From NCBI GenBank assembly GCA_002914845.1, contig JXTC01000078.1, forward strand, positions 857,506 through 921,505: a stretch of DNA of 64,000 nt. The letters are read 5' to 3'. The notes beneath the pieces were generated by a model. It saw only the letters and a program-made list of their open reading frames with translations, ran no database searches and was not told where the DNA came from. The position numbers were made by a program, and so were the translations under genes. Positions 21,841 to 34,687 of this stretch are shown here, one piece after another. Each line of letters opens with the position of its first letter. Within the stretch, counting starts at the first letter, position 1. This DNA comes from Trema orientale. Taxonomy: Eukaryota > Streptophyta > Magnoliopsida > Rosales > Cannabaceae.

Positions 21841-22359
21841 GATTCACTCTTTTTCTTCTTCTATTTTTTTTTTATTTTTCTTTTTATTTTTTCCAATTTG
21901 GTTTCTCTGCTCAACTATGTTTTTTTTTTATTTTTTTAAATTTTTTGTTTTTGTTGGCTAGAGAAATGTTGATTATGGCTTGAAAATTTGATAATCTATA
22001 TATTGAAAAAAAATAAGAAAAAAAAGAAAAAGGATAGATGACTAACTAGGAAGAAACCATTATTGCAAACTAGTGTGTATAATCCACTTCAATTAAGGTT
22101 CAGGACAACTAAACGGTTTCTATATAGATATGGATAAATGTGTGTGTACATATATGTAGCTGAGAAATAGATTTTTTTGTCTTATTTAACTTAAATCCAT
22201 TGGTAATGACTTGAATTTTCACCAATTCAAACAATTTAAATAAATGCGTTTGTTTTCTTCCCCATTTGTAACTTCATCTTCTTCTTTTGAAGGGATGTTT
22301 CTGAAATTTTGCTGTAAATTTCTGGTTGCAAAGATTAAACTTTAATACTTTTTGGTTGC
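21841..22359. other. AT-rich DNA, no gene seen
   Basis: Poly-T tracts near 21866-21940 and no supported coding region. Confidence 0.45.
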
Positions 22360-22585
22360 AAATTGGTTTCGAGTAGACATCAAATAGGTTCCAAATTAGT
22401 TTGTCGAGTGGAAATCAATCTGGCTTCGAGTGGAAACGAAATTTATTTTTCAAGTTAAAATCAAATTGGTTTCTCGAGTAGAAACCGATTTGGTTTCGAG
22501 TAGAAACCAAATTAGTTTCTTGGAAATCTAATTGGTTCATCGAGTAGGAATCAAATTAGTTTCGAGTAGAAATCAGAGTGACTTC
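22360..22585. repeat. Degenerate minisatellite of GGTTTCGAGTAGAAACC units
   Basis: The word GGTTTCGAGTAGAAACCAAA and variants recur about eight to ten times at roughly 20-25 bp spacing. The unit is an imperfect palindrome (GGTTTC...GAAACC). It stops where the copia gag frame becomes recognisable (about 22586), marking the 5' breakpoint of that element. Confidence 0.75.
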
Positions 22586-25500
22586 TTAGAAACCATTAAA
22601 AAGGCTATGAATGCGAAGATAAAGAGAGGAACTCCAGTAAGAGATCATGTTTTGAACATGATCAATTACTCTGGAGAGGCTGAAGTTCACGAGACTACAA
22701 TTGATGACCGCACCTAAGTGAGTATGATTTTGGAATCACTCTCACCTGATTTTCTTCAGTTCAAGAGTAACTATGTTATGAACAAGTTGAATTATACGAT
22801 GACTCAACTACTCAATAAACTGCAAACTTTTGAATCGATATCGAAAGATAAAGATAAAGATGGTTCAGTAACTATTGCTGAAGCAAATGTTGCAGAAGAA
22901 AATCCCTCTACCTCTAACAAAAATAAGAAGAGGAAGAGCAAGGGTGCCTCTGGATCTAAGCCTAAAAAGAGCAAGAAGGGCAATACAAGCACTAAGAAGA
23001 ACAACTCCAAGGACAAAACGCCTAAGGGAAAATATTTTCACTACGGAGTTGAAGGGCATTGGAAGAGAAACTGTAACAAGTGTCTCTCCGAATTGAAAGA
23101 GAAGAAGAAAGGTAAATTTGATTTACTTGTTTTAGAAGCTTGTTTAGTGGAAGAAGATTTATTTGATATATCTCCCTAGATAGTTGATTCAGGAGCCACT
23201 AATCATGTTTGTTCTTCTTTTCAGATACTTAGTTCTTCAAGGGAACTTGCCGACGGGAAATTCACGATGAGAGTAGGCAATGGAGCCAAAGTTTTGGTGT
23301 CCGTCTTCATTTTAGGAATAAATTTTTGTTATTGAACAATATTTATTTTATTCCAGGTTTTCGTAGGAATTTGATTTCTAAGTCAAGATTATTTGAACAA
23401 ATGTTTGGTGTTCTTTTCTTAATAATGAGATTATTATTTCTAGAAATGGTTTAAATATTTGTTCTGCAAAAATGGAGAATGGACTTTACATGTTAACGCC
23501 GAACGAACAATCACTGCTTAATACCGAAATATTTAAAGTAGAACATCCCAAACCTAAAAAGTAAAAGGTTTCTCATGACGACGATATATATCTTTGGCAC
23601 CTTAGGTTAGGACATATCAATCTAGATAAGATAAACAGACTTGTAAAGGATGGTCCTTTAAGAAAGCTAAAAGTTGGCACTCTACCAGTTTGTGAATCTT
23701 GTTTAGAAGGGAAAATGACTAAGAGACCTTTCTCAGCAAAGGGCGAAAATGCCAAATAACCGCTTGAGCTTGTGCATAGTGATGTATGTGGTCCATTAAA
23801 TGTACAAGCAAGAGGTGGTTACGAATATTTTGTCACATTTATTGACGATTATTCACGATATGGATACGTGTACCTAATGTAAAGAAAATCTGAAACCTTT
23901 GAAAAGTTCAAAGAATTCATAGCAAAAGCTGAAAAGCAATTAGGTAAGTCACTAAAAACTCTTCGATCAGATCGAGGAGGTAAATACCTTGATAATGAAT
24001 TCAAGAATCACTTGCCGGAGAATGGCATCCTATCCCAACTCATAGTACCTGGAACACCACAAGAAAATGGTGTTGTAGAAATGACAAACCGAACATTGCT
24101 TGATATGGTTAGATCAATGATGAGCTACTCTTCCCTACCACTCTCATTCTGGGGTTATGCATTACAAACCGCTGTTTACATTTTGAATGTAGTACCTTCC
24201 AAATCTATCCAAAAGACACCTTTAGAGTTGTGGAATGGGCGTAAAACTAGTTTACGTCATATTCGCATATGGGGGTGCCCAGCATATGTACTGAATGAAA
24301 AGACTGGGAAGCTAAAACTACGCACAAAGGTTTGTTTGTAGGTTATCCAAAAGGCATAAGAGGAGGTTTGTTTTATAGTCTTCAAGAGAAAAAGGTATTT
24401 GTATCGATAAATGCCACTTTTCTTGAAAATGACTATACAATAGATTTCAAACCTCGAAGTAAAGTTGTACTAGAGGAATTATTTTCTGATCAGATTAGAC
24501 CACAACCAGCAACAGTTATTGAACGACAAAATTATAAGACCACTATTCCAGATCAGAATACCTTTGCAACTCGACGTAGTGGGAGGGTTATTAGACCACC
24601 TACTCGCTACAGGGAAGTTAGAGAAGCACATGTTGCTGTTTTCAATAGTAGTCGAGATGACCCATTGACATATAAATATGCAATGAAAGATTCTGATAAG
24701 GAAAAATGGCAAGAGGCTATGAACCAAGAAATAGAATCCATCTATTCCAATTCTGTCTGGGAACTAGTAGATCCACCTGAAGATATCAAGCCCATTGGAT
24801 GTAAATGGATCTATAAAAGAAAAAGAGATATAGATAGAAAAGTTGAAATATTCAAGGCTAGGTTAGTGGCAAAGGGTTATACCCAAAAAAAGGGAGTTGA
24901 CTATGAAGAGACTTTCTCGCCAGTAGCCATGCTTAAATCCATACGTATTCTCTTATCCATTGCTACATATTTAGACTATGAAATATGGCAAATGGATATC
25001 AAGACAGCCTTTTTGAATAGCTATCTTGAAGAAAGCATCTATATGGTGCAACCAGAAGGTTTCGTAGCTAAAGGCCAAGAGCAGAAAGTCTGCAAACTAC
25101 TCAGGTCCATTTATGGACTTAAGCAAGCTTCAAAATCATGGAATCTAAGATTTGATGAGACGATCAAGTCTTATAGTATCTATCAAAATTTTGATGAACC
25201 TTGTGTATACAAGTACATCAAAGACAAGAAAGTGGTCTTCCTAGTTCTTTACGTAGATGATATTTTGCTCATTGGGAATGATGTGGAAATATTATCTAGT
25301 GTAAAGAAGTGGCTAGCTGAGCAGTTCCAAATGAAAGATTTGGGAGAAGCAAGTTATGTCCCTGGGATCCAGATTATTCGAGATCGCAAGAATAGACTTT
25401 TGGTACTGTCTCAAGCATCTTATATTGATAAGGTACTCATTCGTTTTTCGATGCAAAACTCCAAGAAAGGACAGTTACTTTCTCGACATGGAGTTATCCT

Positions 25501-26236
25501 TTCCAAAGAGCAATGTCCCAAGACACCTCAAGAGGAAGAGGATATGAGACGGGTTCCTTATGCATCTGTAGTTGGCAGCCTTATGTACGCCATGTTGTGT
25601 ACTAGGCCTGACATATGCTACGTAGTAGGGATAGTCAGTGGTTTTCAATCAAATCCAAGATTAGACCACTGGATAGCGGTAAAGCATATTCTCAAGTATC
25701 TTAGGAGAACGAGAAATTATATGCTACTTTATTCAAGTCAGGACTTGATTCCTACTGGTTACACTGATTTTAATTTTCAATCAGACAAAGATGCTAGAAA
25801 GTCGACGTCTGGGTCAGTGTTCACTCTTGGTGGTGAAGCTGTTGTCTGGAGAAGTGTTAAACAATCCAGTACTGCAGATTCTACTATGGAAGCAGAATAT
25901 ATAGCAGCTTGTAAAGCAGCTAAAGAAACAGTTTAACTCAAAAAGTTCTGTACTGATTTGGAAGTTGTTCCAAATATAGATAAGCCATTGACTTTATACT
26001 GCGACAACAGTGGAACGGTGGTAAATTCAAAAGAACCTAGAAGTCATAAGAGAGGAAAGCATATAGAAAGGAAGTATCATCTGATTAGAGAGATAATACA
26101 TCGAGTAGACGTGACTATTATGAAGATAGCATCTGAAAACAACATTGCTGATCCTTTTACAAAAAAGCTTCTAGCGAAGACCTTTGAAAATCACTTGGAG
26201 GGTTTAGGATTGAGAGACATGTCTCACCTGTTTTAG
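22586..26236 (+). pseudogene. Copia gag-pol polyprotein, broken
   Basis: Gag remnant (22600-23177) has a Lys-rich region and a damaged zinc knuckle. The frame reads YFHYGVEGHWKRNC where the family has CxxC, so both first Cys are Tyr. The protease keeps the active-site motif IVDSGATNH (23178). The integrase has WHLRLGH...[21 protein letters not shown] and [13 protein letters not shown], so both Asp and the Glu are present. The RT (24680-25500) keeps YVDD in VLYVDDILLIG. The RNase H ends with NNIADPFTK. Stops include TAA at 22715-22717, TAG at 23177-23179, 23758, 23881 and TAA at 25934-25936. A frameshift lies near 23290-23440 and another near 24335. It can no longer make a full polyprotein. 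Confidence 0.9.
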
Positions 26237-26250
26237 GGCAAGTGGGAGAT
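26237..26250 (+). other. Polypurine tract of the copia element
   Basis: GGCAAGTGGGAGAT lies directly between the end of RNase H and the LTR start TGTTAGG, the normal position for the plus-strand priming tract. Confidence 0.75.
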
Positions 26251-28095
26251 TGTTAGGGTTTATACTCTAAAAGCATGTATATTTTGGATATCTACTGAAT
26301 TAATAAAATGACATTTTTCTATTTGAATTTATGCATAATTAGTATGTCTTTAAATATCAGAAAATCCCTAGTTTATTTATGTGACCACAAATTAAGTATA
26401 TAAGTGTTATATACATGAGGATTAAATTTATGGATAATAAACTAAATATAGTCCATATTAATTAATTAAAGTTTGGGATCTTTAATTAAATATTATTAGT
26501 ACGGTCCATTAACATTGAGAATGTAATAGTCTTATTCGGACTATTGATATGTTGACATCACAATGGAGGTACTTTATATAATTTGATTATATAGGACTGG
26601 ACCAGATATGGTTTGAATCTCACATAAATTCCGTTAACTGTTGAGAGTTCAAATAATGTCATTAGATGATCATATGTAAATCAATATTAATCCTGAGTAG
26701 TTATAAACTTCTACTTATAACATTATGTTCTTTGATATACTTGTTAACGGTTTGTTTTCTAAAAAGATCGAAATACTTGTATCTTGGGAGCATGATGAGA
26801 TGAGTAGCTGGGAATGTAACTTACAGATGTGGAATCCATTCCTTCCATTAGGAAGCTAGAAAGATGATTCCCTTGTGTACTGATTCAGGACTTGAACAGT
26901 TTGAGTACTCAATTTATAATAAATTTATAAATTAATTGTTCATTAGAGAGTCAATGGTACACACGGATAAAGATGTAATTAGAGAGGTAAACGGAATATG
27001 ACCTAGCTCTAATTATGAATTGTCTATGGAGGATTGAACTACATGTAATGATTAAATTGATGGACTGCTCGTTGTTTTCTGAGTAAATTAATTCTGTAAT
27101 TTCAAGAGTGCAATTCCAAATTTTAAGTAGAGTAATACTTGAATTAATAAATTAGACAAATTAATTAAAGAGTTTAATTAATTGTCATAATTTATTAGAG
27201 CTTGAATTACAGGTCCATAGGTCCCCAATTCGACCTCTTACCAACACTGTACTGGATGTTACATTATTTCTATTACTGCACACTTTGTTTAGATAAATAG
27301 TTTATCTATATGTAATTAATAATTGTTATTAATTAATTAATTAATTAATTTTGAATTTATTAGTTAAAATTTATGGAGGGATAAGTTTCCTAATTTGTTT
27401 AAATTTTGAATTTAAAAATATCTAATTATCAGATAATTAGATAAATAGAAATTGAGAAACTGATTGAATTTTTCTTATTTAGATATATATATATTAATTA
27501 GATTAATTAATTCAAAACATATATATGTATATATAAACCAACATTTTGTTAAAAAGAAGCTTACGGCTTCAAAACAAAAGTTAAGAGTTTTTTTTTTGTT
27601 TTGGTAAACATATATATATATATTATATATTAATTAATTTATTAAATAGTTTAATAAATAGATATATATATATGTATATACATACATAAAGGAAACCCTA
27701 GCAGAAAAGAATATACATTACCTATTATTTTCTACAGAGCCTCCATAAACTAGAGAGAAAAAGAAGAGTATCTTCCTATTCTCTATAGAACAAACTCTTG
27801 CAATCTCATGTGTTAAGAAAATTACAAGTGCCTAAAGTGTGAGTTTTAAGAAATTGTACGCAACGCCCACACGTTCATCCAGTTGTGCTTGAGGCTTGGA
27901 TTGGAAGATCGTGGTTTAGAAGACAATAAAGCTAGGATCTACTGATAGGCTACAAGAGGTATAAGATCTATTCTCTTTGTGTGTTCCTATTTGCTATGAA
28001 TTAATACTATACACTCATATAGTCAATTGTTTTGAGAAAATTTTTGAATGTTTCTGGGCCAATCTTCTGCTGCGAAGATCGTTTTAAATCCAATA
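26251..28095 (+). repeat. 3' LTR of the copia element
   Basis: It begins TGTTAGGGTTTATACTCTAA after the purine tract. The end is placed at about 28095 (TTTTAAATCCAATA), where a CCAACA-like LTR end is expected. The right boundary is inferred because no 5' LTR remains for comparison. TATA-rich stretches at 27480-27540 and 27610-27690 may include the promoter. Confidence 0.7.
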
Positions 28096-28798
28096 TTTTA
28101 TGGTAGAAAGAGTTAACTTTTGGAGAGAATAACTTAGAGAGTTTTGAGATAGTGAGGAAGAATTGGAGGCTGAAGAACGTCTGCGTAGAAAAGCTTCGCT
28201 CTATATTTGTTCTTTCTCTTTAGTTCTTTGATCTCTTTTTTTTTTTTCCTTTTAGTTAGTCTAGCATTATGAGTACTTGTTTTAATTTTCTGAACATGCT
28301 AGGCTAGGTTTTTCTTTGGTTAAGAGCAATATTGAAGCCCTTGATTTGCTTTATAATTGATTTTCAAATTTTATCATCCAATTGCTTAATTAAGATTGTT
28401 TGTGTTTTCTTATGATTATTGTCAATGATTTTCATCGTTTTATTGAGGTTGCTAACTAAATAGGACTTGATTCAGATCTAGTGCAAAGCTAAAATTCTTG
28501 ATCCGTAATTGTCTTGGTTTTCTAATCATCAGTAGTGAATTATAATCAATAATTGTGAGAGCTTTTATTCAATTGGGATATAGAATATAACCTAGGTTAA
28601 ATAATCTGAGCTTGTGTATTTATTGCTTAGAATAACTTATCTTTCTTATCTTAATACTTCCATTAGATTAAATCTAGAGAGCTTGTTCTAGATTGTTTAT
28701 CGGATATAGATCAAATAAAGAGCTTCTTTTATATAACAACTGAAAGATCTATTTTTGGTATTACTAAATAATTAATTAACTAATCATATCGTAACACG
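28096..28798. other. AT-rich DNA, no gene; possible old LTR fragment
   Basis: No coding sequence. The style (TTTAGTTCTTTGATCTC, long T-rich text) resembles plant gypsy LTRs. Sequence of the same character resumes at 30113 with CTCCTATTGGATCAATCCGT, reminiscent of Athila-type LTR ends, so an old LTR may have been split by the next element. Confidence 0.3.
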
Positions 28799-30112
28799 TG
28801 TATGAAAAGTTATTGCAATAACGAGTGCATATGTTGTAACAGAACATAAAAATAAAGAATTAACACAAGACGTTTTTAACGTAGTTCGGATCTCTCTTAC
28901 TCCACGGGGCCACGTCCAGAGATTAAACAAATTAGTAAAGTATCAATATTACAAATACTAATTGACTAATGCAATAAAAGACTCCCTCTTTTCAATTGCT
29001 GCAATGTGTTATAATAACTCCACTAATCTTACTTAGTAAATTCCCTCATCTTATTGATCCTTTGCACGTGAACTCCCTTTACTGGTCTGGATCTGTCTCC
29101 TCCTGAAGACGTATTGTTCTTCCTCCCGAAGAACAAGATGCACTCAAACAAAATACCTAGAAAAGCCTAAAGCTCTCTAAGTCTCACAATGGCAATAAAA
29201 CAAACTTTATGCCTTACACAAAAGCTCTCTCAAAGAGTACTTTCTCTCAAATGAAGTGTATACAAAATCCTTGGACTTGGTGAGCTTTTATAGATGAATT
29301 TTCAGCCCCAATTTTGTGCTCCCTTGGTGTGAATAGGCGGAAAATAAGAAAGGAATGATTTGCCACGAAATCTGTTGTCATTCCTTATTTGGACAGTCAG
29401 AAATCTATTGCAACAACTTTCATGAATTGTCCTTGAAATATGTCCAGGTGCATTGAGAGAAGTTCTCCACGATTTTGGCTCTTCTTAATCAGATAAAATC
29501 ACTCTTATTTTCCTGCAAAAACTTTTCTTAAAGGCAAGGGTTGATTTCACAATTAATTAGAGTCAATCAAAACCAAATAGGAAAACTTTCCATAAACAGT
29601 AAAATCTGTTGCAACAGATTTCATCAGAAAATCCTAATAGCTCATCAAATTAATTACATTAATTTAATGAGAATGTAATATGTACCATAATGGACGAAAT
29701 ATGATCATGATTCTGCGTATACACCTGTCAATAACCATTAACCAAGATTTTAGGTAATAATGAGCAAGAATCATTCTAAAAATGGAAACTTGATCAAAGG
29801 AAAATTGAGATAAAATATCTCAATCAATTAGGTCCAGCTTAGTCACGAAAATCCATCAGCAATAATCCCTATTATTTTTCTAGAAACATTTTATAAGGAA
29901 AATTAGGCCTACAGATATAAGAACAAAAGGTTTCCAAAATTGGATTTTCGCCTGTACAAATCTATTGCGAGCAATCTTGTAAATCTGTTGCAACAAATGT
30001 TTTGCAACATCAGCAGACCTATTGCAACAACTTATTAGTTTTCTCACAATAACTTGAGTTTATTATTTTTGCCAATTATTTACCAACACTGGCCAACACC
30101 TTGGACCTAACA
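28799..30112 (-). mobile_element. Probable solo LTR of a Ty1/copia element
   Basis: Read on the minus strand it starts TGTTAGGTCCAAGGTGTTGG. It contains TCTCTGGACGTGGCCCCGTG followed by ATCCGAACTACGTTAAAAACG and GTCTTGTGTT near its end, the U5 signature common in plant copia LTRs. It finishes near CTTTTCATACA. No internal region or second LTR adjoins it. A convincing 5-bp duplication was not found, so both edges are approximate. Confidence 0.6.
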
Positions 30113-30749
30113 ACAAAAAACTAAGGAAAGATCGTGGTTGCAGAATTTATTTATTGCTATCCAGGATGGTAATCTTAATAGGTAATTGGAGACAATTTTG
30201 TACTTGATTCAGTGTAGTAGTTGTCCAATATTGATGGAGTATGATTCTTTGATCAGTTTTCTTATCGTTGATTTCCTCTTTAGTTCACTTTATTTTGTAA
30301 TATTTAATTTTCTTTTAATTTTGCTAATTAGTCAATTTACTTAAGACAACTTTTTTAGTTATTGTTAGATTAGTTGGAATCAATAACAAGTTAATCAAAC
30401 TCTGTTCTCCTATTGGATCAATCCGTGCTTATTGTTATTCTTGATAAAAATAATATAAGAATGCAAGGAATTAATTTGGCGTTTAACGATATGTCAGAGT
30501 AGCTTTTAATTTATTATATATTGATTCATAACATTTAGATTCATGATTTCTTTTACTATACATTTCATGTCTATGTCCCTTCTGAAAAGAAAAAATACAT
30601 GTCTATGTATATTTATGATTAATTAGATGAGAAGGCACTCTAAGTTATCTTTTTTTTTTTGGTTTAATTCTTTACATGTTGATCTATCTATTATTCTATT
30701 GTTATTATGGTTTAGATTATTCTGATTTAATGACAAATTACTTCTGAAA
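30113..30749. other. AT-rich DNA, no gene seen
   Basis: No coding sequence is recognised. The region may be the continuation of the 28096-28798 repeat or the distal part of the gypsy LTR that follows. Confidence 0.35.
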
Positions 30750-32630
30750 TATAAACTTCAATCTTTAAATTTCGCGTAAAATTGTTCTAAACTTCCTAAT
30801 GCCATGTTGGATTCTGTCGCTGTAAGCCAACCTCCTATATGAATTACTGCTCATCTGGAAAATATTTAAAAGATGGAATGATCTTGTATCTAGTAAATAA
30901 ATATCGTGTATGCAATGATTGACATATCTCGTAAATTGTGTACTCAAAGAACCATTACTATATATCCATTCTTTGAAAATATTGTGTTCATAAAGTAATT
31001 CATTTTATAAAACTTTAATATTTATGCTTAATACTGTATAATGCCAAGCCTATTGAAAGTTATGGGCCATAATCGTTGTGTTATGACAAAACATTTGTGA
31101 CCTTATAACTATTCAAATCCTATAAAGAAATCATAAGCTACAATGGCTAGCATTATAGTTTAAATATTTGTTGCTAAGATACTGACTGTATGTCATTCAG
31201 TTATATGTTCATACTCCTTTCCATAAGTTAACAAACACTTTAAGAAAAACCATTCTTTTTTCTTTTTATTCTTAAACTTAATTTGGATATATAGTGTTTT
31301 CAAAACCATTTTATTGAAAATTATAATTTTTCGTGCAATTTATGCAATGCTTGTACGTGCTCATGACATATTTAATATACTTAATATGCAAACTAATATT
31401 ACAGGCATATAAAAGTTTACCATGTTAATAGCACATAAAATTACACATAAGCACATACAGTGAATCTACTTACCTTAGGTCTTTAGAAAAAAAGGCTTAA
31501 TGCTTGCAGTGAAATGCCACACATACAACCTTGATATGATCATGTGTCCCTGTTTTTGCGCTTTTATAGTTTATTATTAATGCAATGTTAGTTAATATGT
31601 GTGCTAACATATGCATCACTATTCATAAAGAACTCACAACATACAATCACAAAATCATAATTCATGAACACAACGAAACCTATAAAATTCCGTGAGCAAT
31701 GCATATTTAAAGAATTTTAAATTTTGCTACATAATTCTGTTTATTCTGAAACATTGCATAAGTCATTATAACATAAAAAGAAAAAACCTAAAAAAATATT
31801 TAGAATTTATATAAATAAAATTTAGCATTTTGGTTTTCTAATTTTAAATCTAGAATTTGTAATCTAATAAACTTTTAGAAATCTGAGTAGCAAAAAATCC
31901 TAGAATTTACTAGAATGTTTTGTAATTCAAATGGACTTGACATTTTATAAAGAAATTACTAACATAATATAAAACATAAAAATTAATTATTCCAAACTAG
32001 ACTATTAGGTAGCACTTTAAATTCACATAATTCTAATGTGGAATTTAAGTCAACATCTAAGTCAGTAGATATCATAGATTTCAAAATTCATTATCAAGTT
32101 TAGAAATTACTATCAATTATGAGAATAATATGAGACTCTAATGACACGTAAGTTCTTGTATAGTAAAAATTTCAAAATGTAAAGTTATCTCTAGAGTGGG
32201 TTTTAAATAATGAAAATCTGGACAATTAAGTTTGTTAGATTTACTGCCATTCTGAACAGTGCGTAAAGAAAAGTCAATAACTAGTAGTCATATGATTCTA
32301 TATTATATATCTAGTCAAACTTAAACACATAGAGATATATATTAACTATTCTACTATCATATATTTTTTTTAAAAAATCAATAGTACTTATTAAATTAAC
32401 CTATTAAGAGTTCAATCTTAATATTAATAAATTAAACTCACAGCACATTAGAATTACATGTTAATTTTTATCCTTTATTAGGCACATGTAGTTCAACTTA
32501 GCTTTCATTTGTGTATTTCACTGCAATATATCTACAAAATTCATTAGTAAATAATTGTTCAATTTCTATGATGAAAGAAATTAAACACATATATTAAACT
32601 TTTTGACTAGGCAATAAGCTTGATATTACA
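30750..32630 (-). repeat. 3' LTR of the old gypsy element
   Basis: The right edge is defined by TGATATTACA at 32621-32630 (LTR start TGTAATATCA on the minus strand), next to the purine tract. The left edge is set where similarity to the other LTR begins, but the LTR may extend further left. A possible TATA box (CTATAAAAGCGC, minus) lies at about 31560-31571. Confidence 0.55.
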
Positions 32631-32631
32631 A

Positions 32632-32650
32632 TTTTCTACCCCTAAAAAGT
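32632..32650 (-). other. Polypurine tract of the old gypsy element
   Basis: On the minus strand the text runs TTACTTTTTAGGGGTAGAAA just before the LTR start TGTAATATC. It follows AATTTCGAGGAGAAATT, as in other plant gypsy elements, where NFEDEI-like codons run into the tract. Confidence 0.65.
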
Positions 32651-32719
32651 AATTTCTCCTCGAAATTGAAAATTTTCAAATAAATTTAGATACTATCATA
32701 AATCTCATCTTCACGTTGT

Positions 32720-34348
32720 TGTTAACTCTATAAAATTGGAGTAATCTAGTGTCAATTTACTTTAAGTTTTGCTATGTTCTTGTTTATATTAAATTGTTTT
32801 AATTGGTTTTCTTGTTGTTTTGATATTTTGTGTGTTTGTATATATAGGAGAATAAAACAAGAGTGTTTGATAAGAATTAAGGTGAATTATGCCTCACAAA
32901 TGGGTTTCTCAAACTATTTGAGTCGACATTAAATCCGATACGGTTGTAACGCAATGAAAATGAGGTAAATCAGAGCTCAAACAATGAAATGGCACACAAG
33001 GGAAGCGGGGCAACAGACCAGCTGCAGTGCCAAAAACAGCATCGCAACACCAACTCTCGAGAAGTTTTGGTGCCACAGTGCCAAAAACGATGCTGCAGCG
33101 CCACCCTGCGCCCTAGGTCAATAATAGACGATCAAGAACAACTTTTTAATGATCCAAGGGTCCAAATTTAGCCAGCCTTAAGTTTGCAAGAGTCACCTCT
33201 TTAAAACCCTATCTTTAGGTTGTAAGATACATGTTGGGATAGAAAGAAAGAGAGGGAAGCTTACATGGAAGGAGAAGAAGAAAAAGAAGAAGAAGACGAA
33301 TATATGCTCTGATTCTCCATTTCTTGAGTTCATCCACAATATCAACTCCATTCTTTGTTCATATCATCTTTTATTTATTTTCTTGTGAGTTTTTCTTTAT
33401 ATTTTCCATATTTAGAGAATAGTATAGTTGAGAGCAAATCTTAAAGAGAGGAGTTCAAGAAAGCAAGAACTAAGTTTGGAGGAGGAGATTGACAACCTCT
33501 ATGAACATCTTCAAGCTCTTCAAAGAGGTGGAATTCTAAAACCCTTTTTCTTTTGATATTTGTATTTCTTGATTCTATTGATTTAAAATGCTATTGTTCT
33601 CAATTTATGCTATGAATTAAATATTTCTTTGTCTAGTTTTACTATGTGAACCAATGTAGTATCTTGTATTTGTCTATTTCTCTCCTCTTTCATTAATCGA
33701 ATCCATTATTGAGTTATTTGTTTTGTTTTATACTTGTTGCTTCTATTTAATTGATCACTAAATTGATGGTTGAGTGAAATTTCAATGAGCTTGGAAAAGA
33801 GATTAGAAATTTGGACTTAGGTAAAACAACATAAGATTTCCTAGTATGAGATAAGTTTGCATAGGATAAGAGTATACCTATGTGACTTGTGCAACCATTT
33901 TTGAGATCTTAATCTTAATGCGCCTAGTTCAATTCATATTAGGGGTAATGTGTTATCTTGTCTAGGTAGATCCAATTTGCACTTAGAAAAATCTCCTTGG
34001 TTACATTATATTCTCAGTTGATAACTCTAGTAGATTAATTAATTTAAGAGGGACATTAGGAAATTGTGTGTTTAAAGGATGGTTAGGGAATTAGTAAGCC
34101 TAGATATTTTTCTTATTACTTGCTTTCATTTAGTTTGTATGATAATATAGTTTTCTCTATTTTATTTCTTTAAAATCTATATTTCGGTTGTTTGGATAAA
34201 ATTCGGAATGACCAATTTTAATACTTAGCTTAGACTTAGTAATCAATCCTCATAAGTTCGATACTCTAACTCTTAAATCTATATTACTTGTGACCATGTG
34301 TACTTGCACGACAGTGTGTGAATTTGTAGTTGTACAATCTAATCAACA
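32720..34348 (+). mobile_element. Solo LTR of an Athila-like family, with GTTGT duplication
   Basis: It starts TGTTAACTCTATAAAATTGG and ends AATCTAATCAACA. A perfect 5-bp GTTGT duplication flanks it (32715-32719 and 34349-34353). It is a full-length copy of the LTR found at 57840-59511 and, partly, at 62211-63067. A lone LTR with matching target duplication is the hallmark of LTR-LTR recombination. It separates the last codons of the host gypsy polyprotein from the rest. Confidence 0.92.
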
Positions 34349-34687
34349 GTTGTCGAGTATCCTCTTCTATTTAATGGTTTCTCCTAAGAAAACTTGATCA
34401 AATTAAAGTTTCTTATTGCAAAACTCCTTGTCCTCTCTCTTTGACATTCGAATAATAATCCCCCTTATATATATATATGTCAGGTCCTTTCGTAATTGGA
34501 GAGGATCATAACTAAAAATGACCAACAACATATTTTTCTTAGTATATGAACAAATATTATGTATCCTGGATAAATCTTGATAGTATTGCCAATCTAAAGG
34601 TCAATTCGCCGACTTGTTCCAAAACCTCAAAAGGTCTATCTAATTGTGGACTTTGCATTGATTTAATACAAAATCTCATAACCACTT
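34349..34687 (-). pseudogene. Old gypsy element: integrase C-terminal / chromodomain-side fragment
   Basis: On the minus strand, entering from the copia insertion, the frame reads VVMRFCIKSMQSPQLDRPFE followed by VLEQVGELTFRLAI. It matches the GVMRFGKKGKLSPRYIGPFE...ILERVGEVAYRLAL region near the end of plant gypsy pol. Stops follow. The last recognisable piece (EEDTRQREDEIYDS ... NFEEKLLF, corresponding to EEATWEREDEM) runs at the junction with and beyond the solo LTR (32650-32719). Inactive. Confidence 0.75.

Larger units (their letters stand above)
22586..28095 (+). mobile_element. Ty1/copia retrotransposon, 5'-truncated, with 3' LTR
   Basis: Gag, protease, integrase, reverse transcriptase and RNase H follow in copia order (integrase before RT). 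They are succeeded by a purine-rich tract and an LTR of about 1.85 kb starting TGTTAGGGTTTATACTCTAA. No 5' LTR or primer-binding site precedes gag. Instead a minisatellite abuts it at about 22585, so the element lost its left part. Confidence 0.9.

Noticed and set aside
22804-23096. Leu-rich minus-strand and Arg-rich plus-strand frames in copia gag
   Set aside because: Both are shadows of the Lys-rich Gag C-terminus in other frames.
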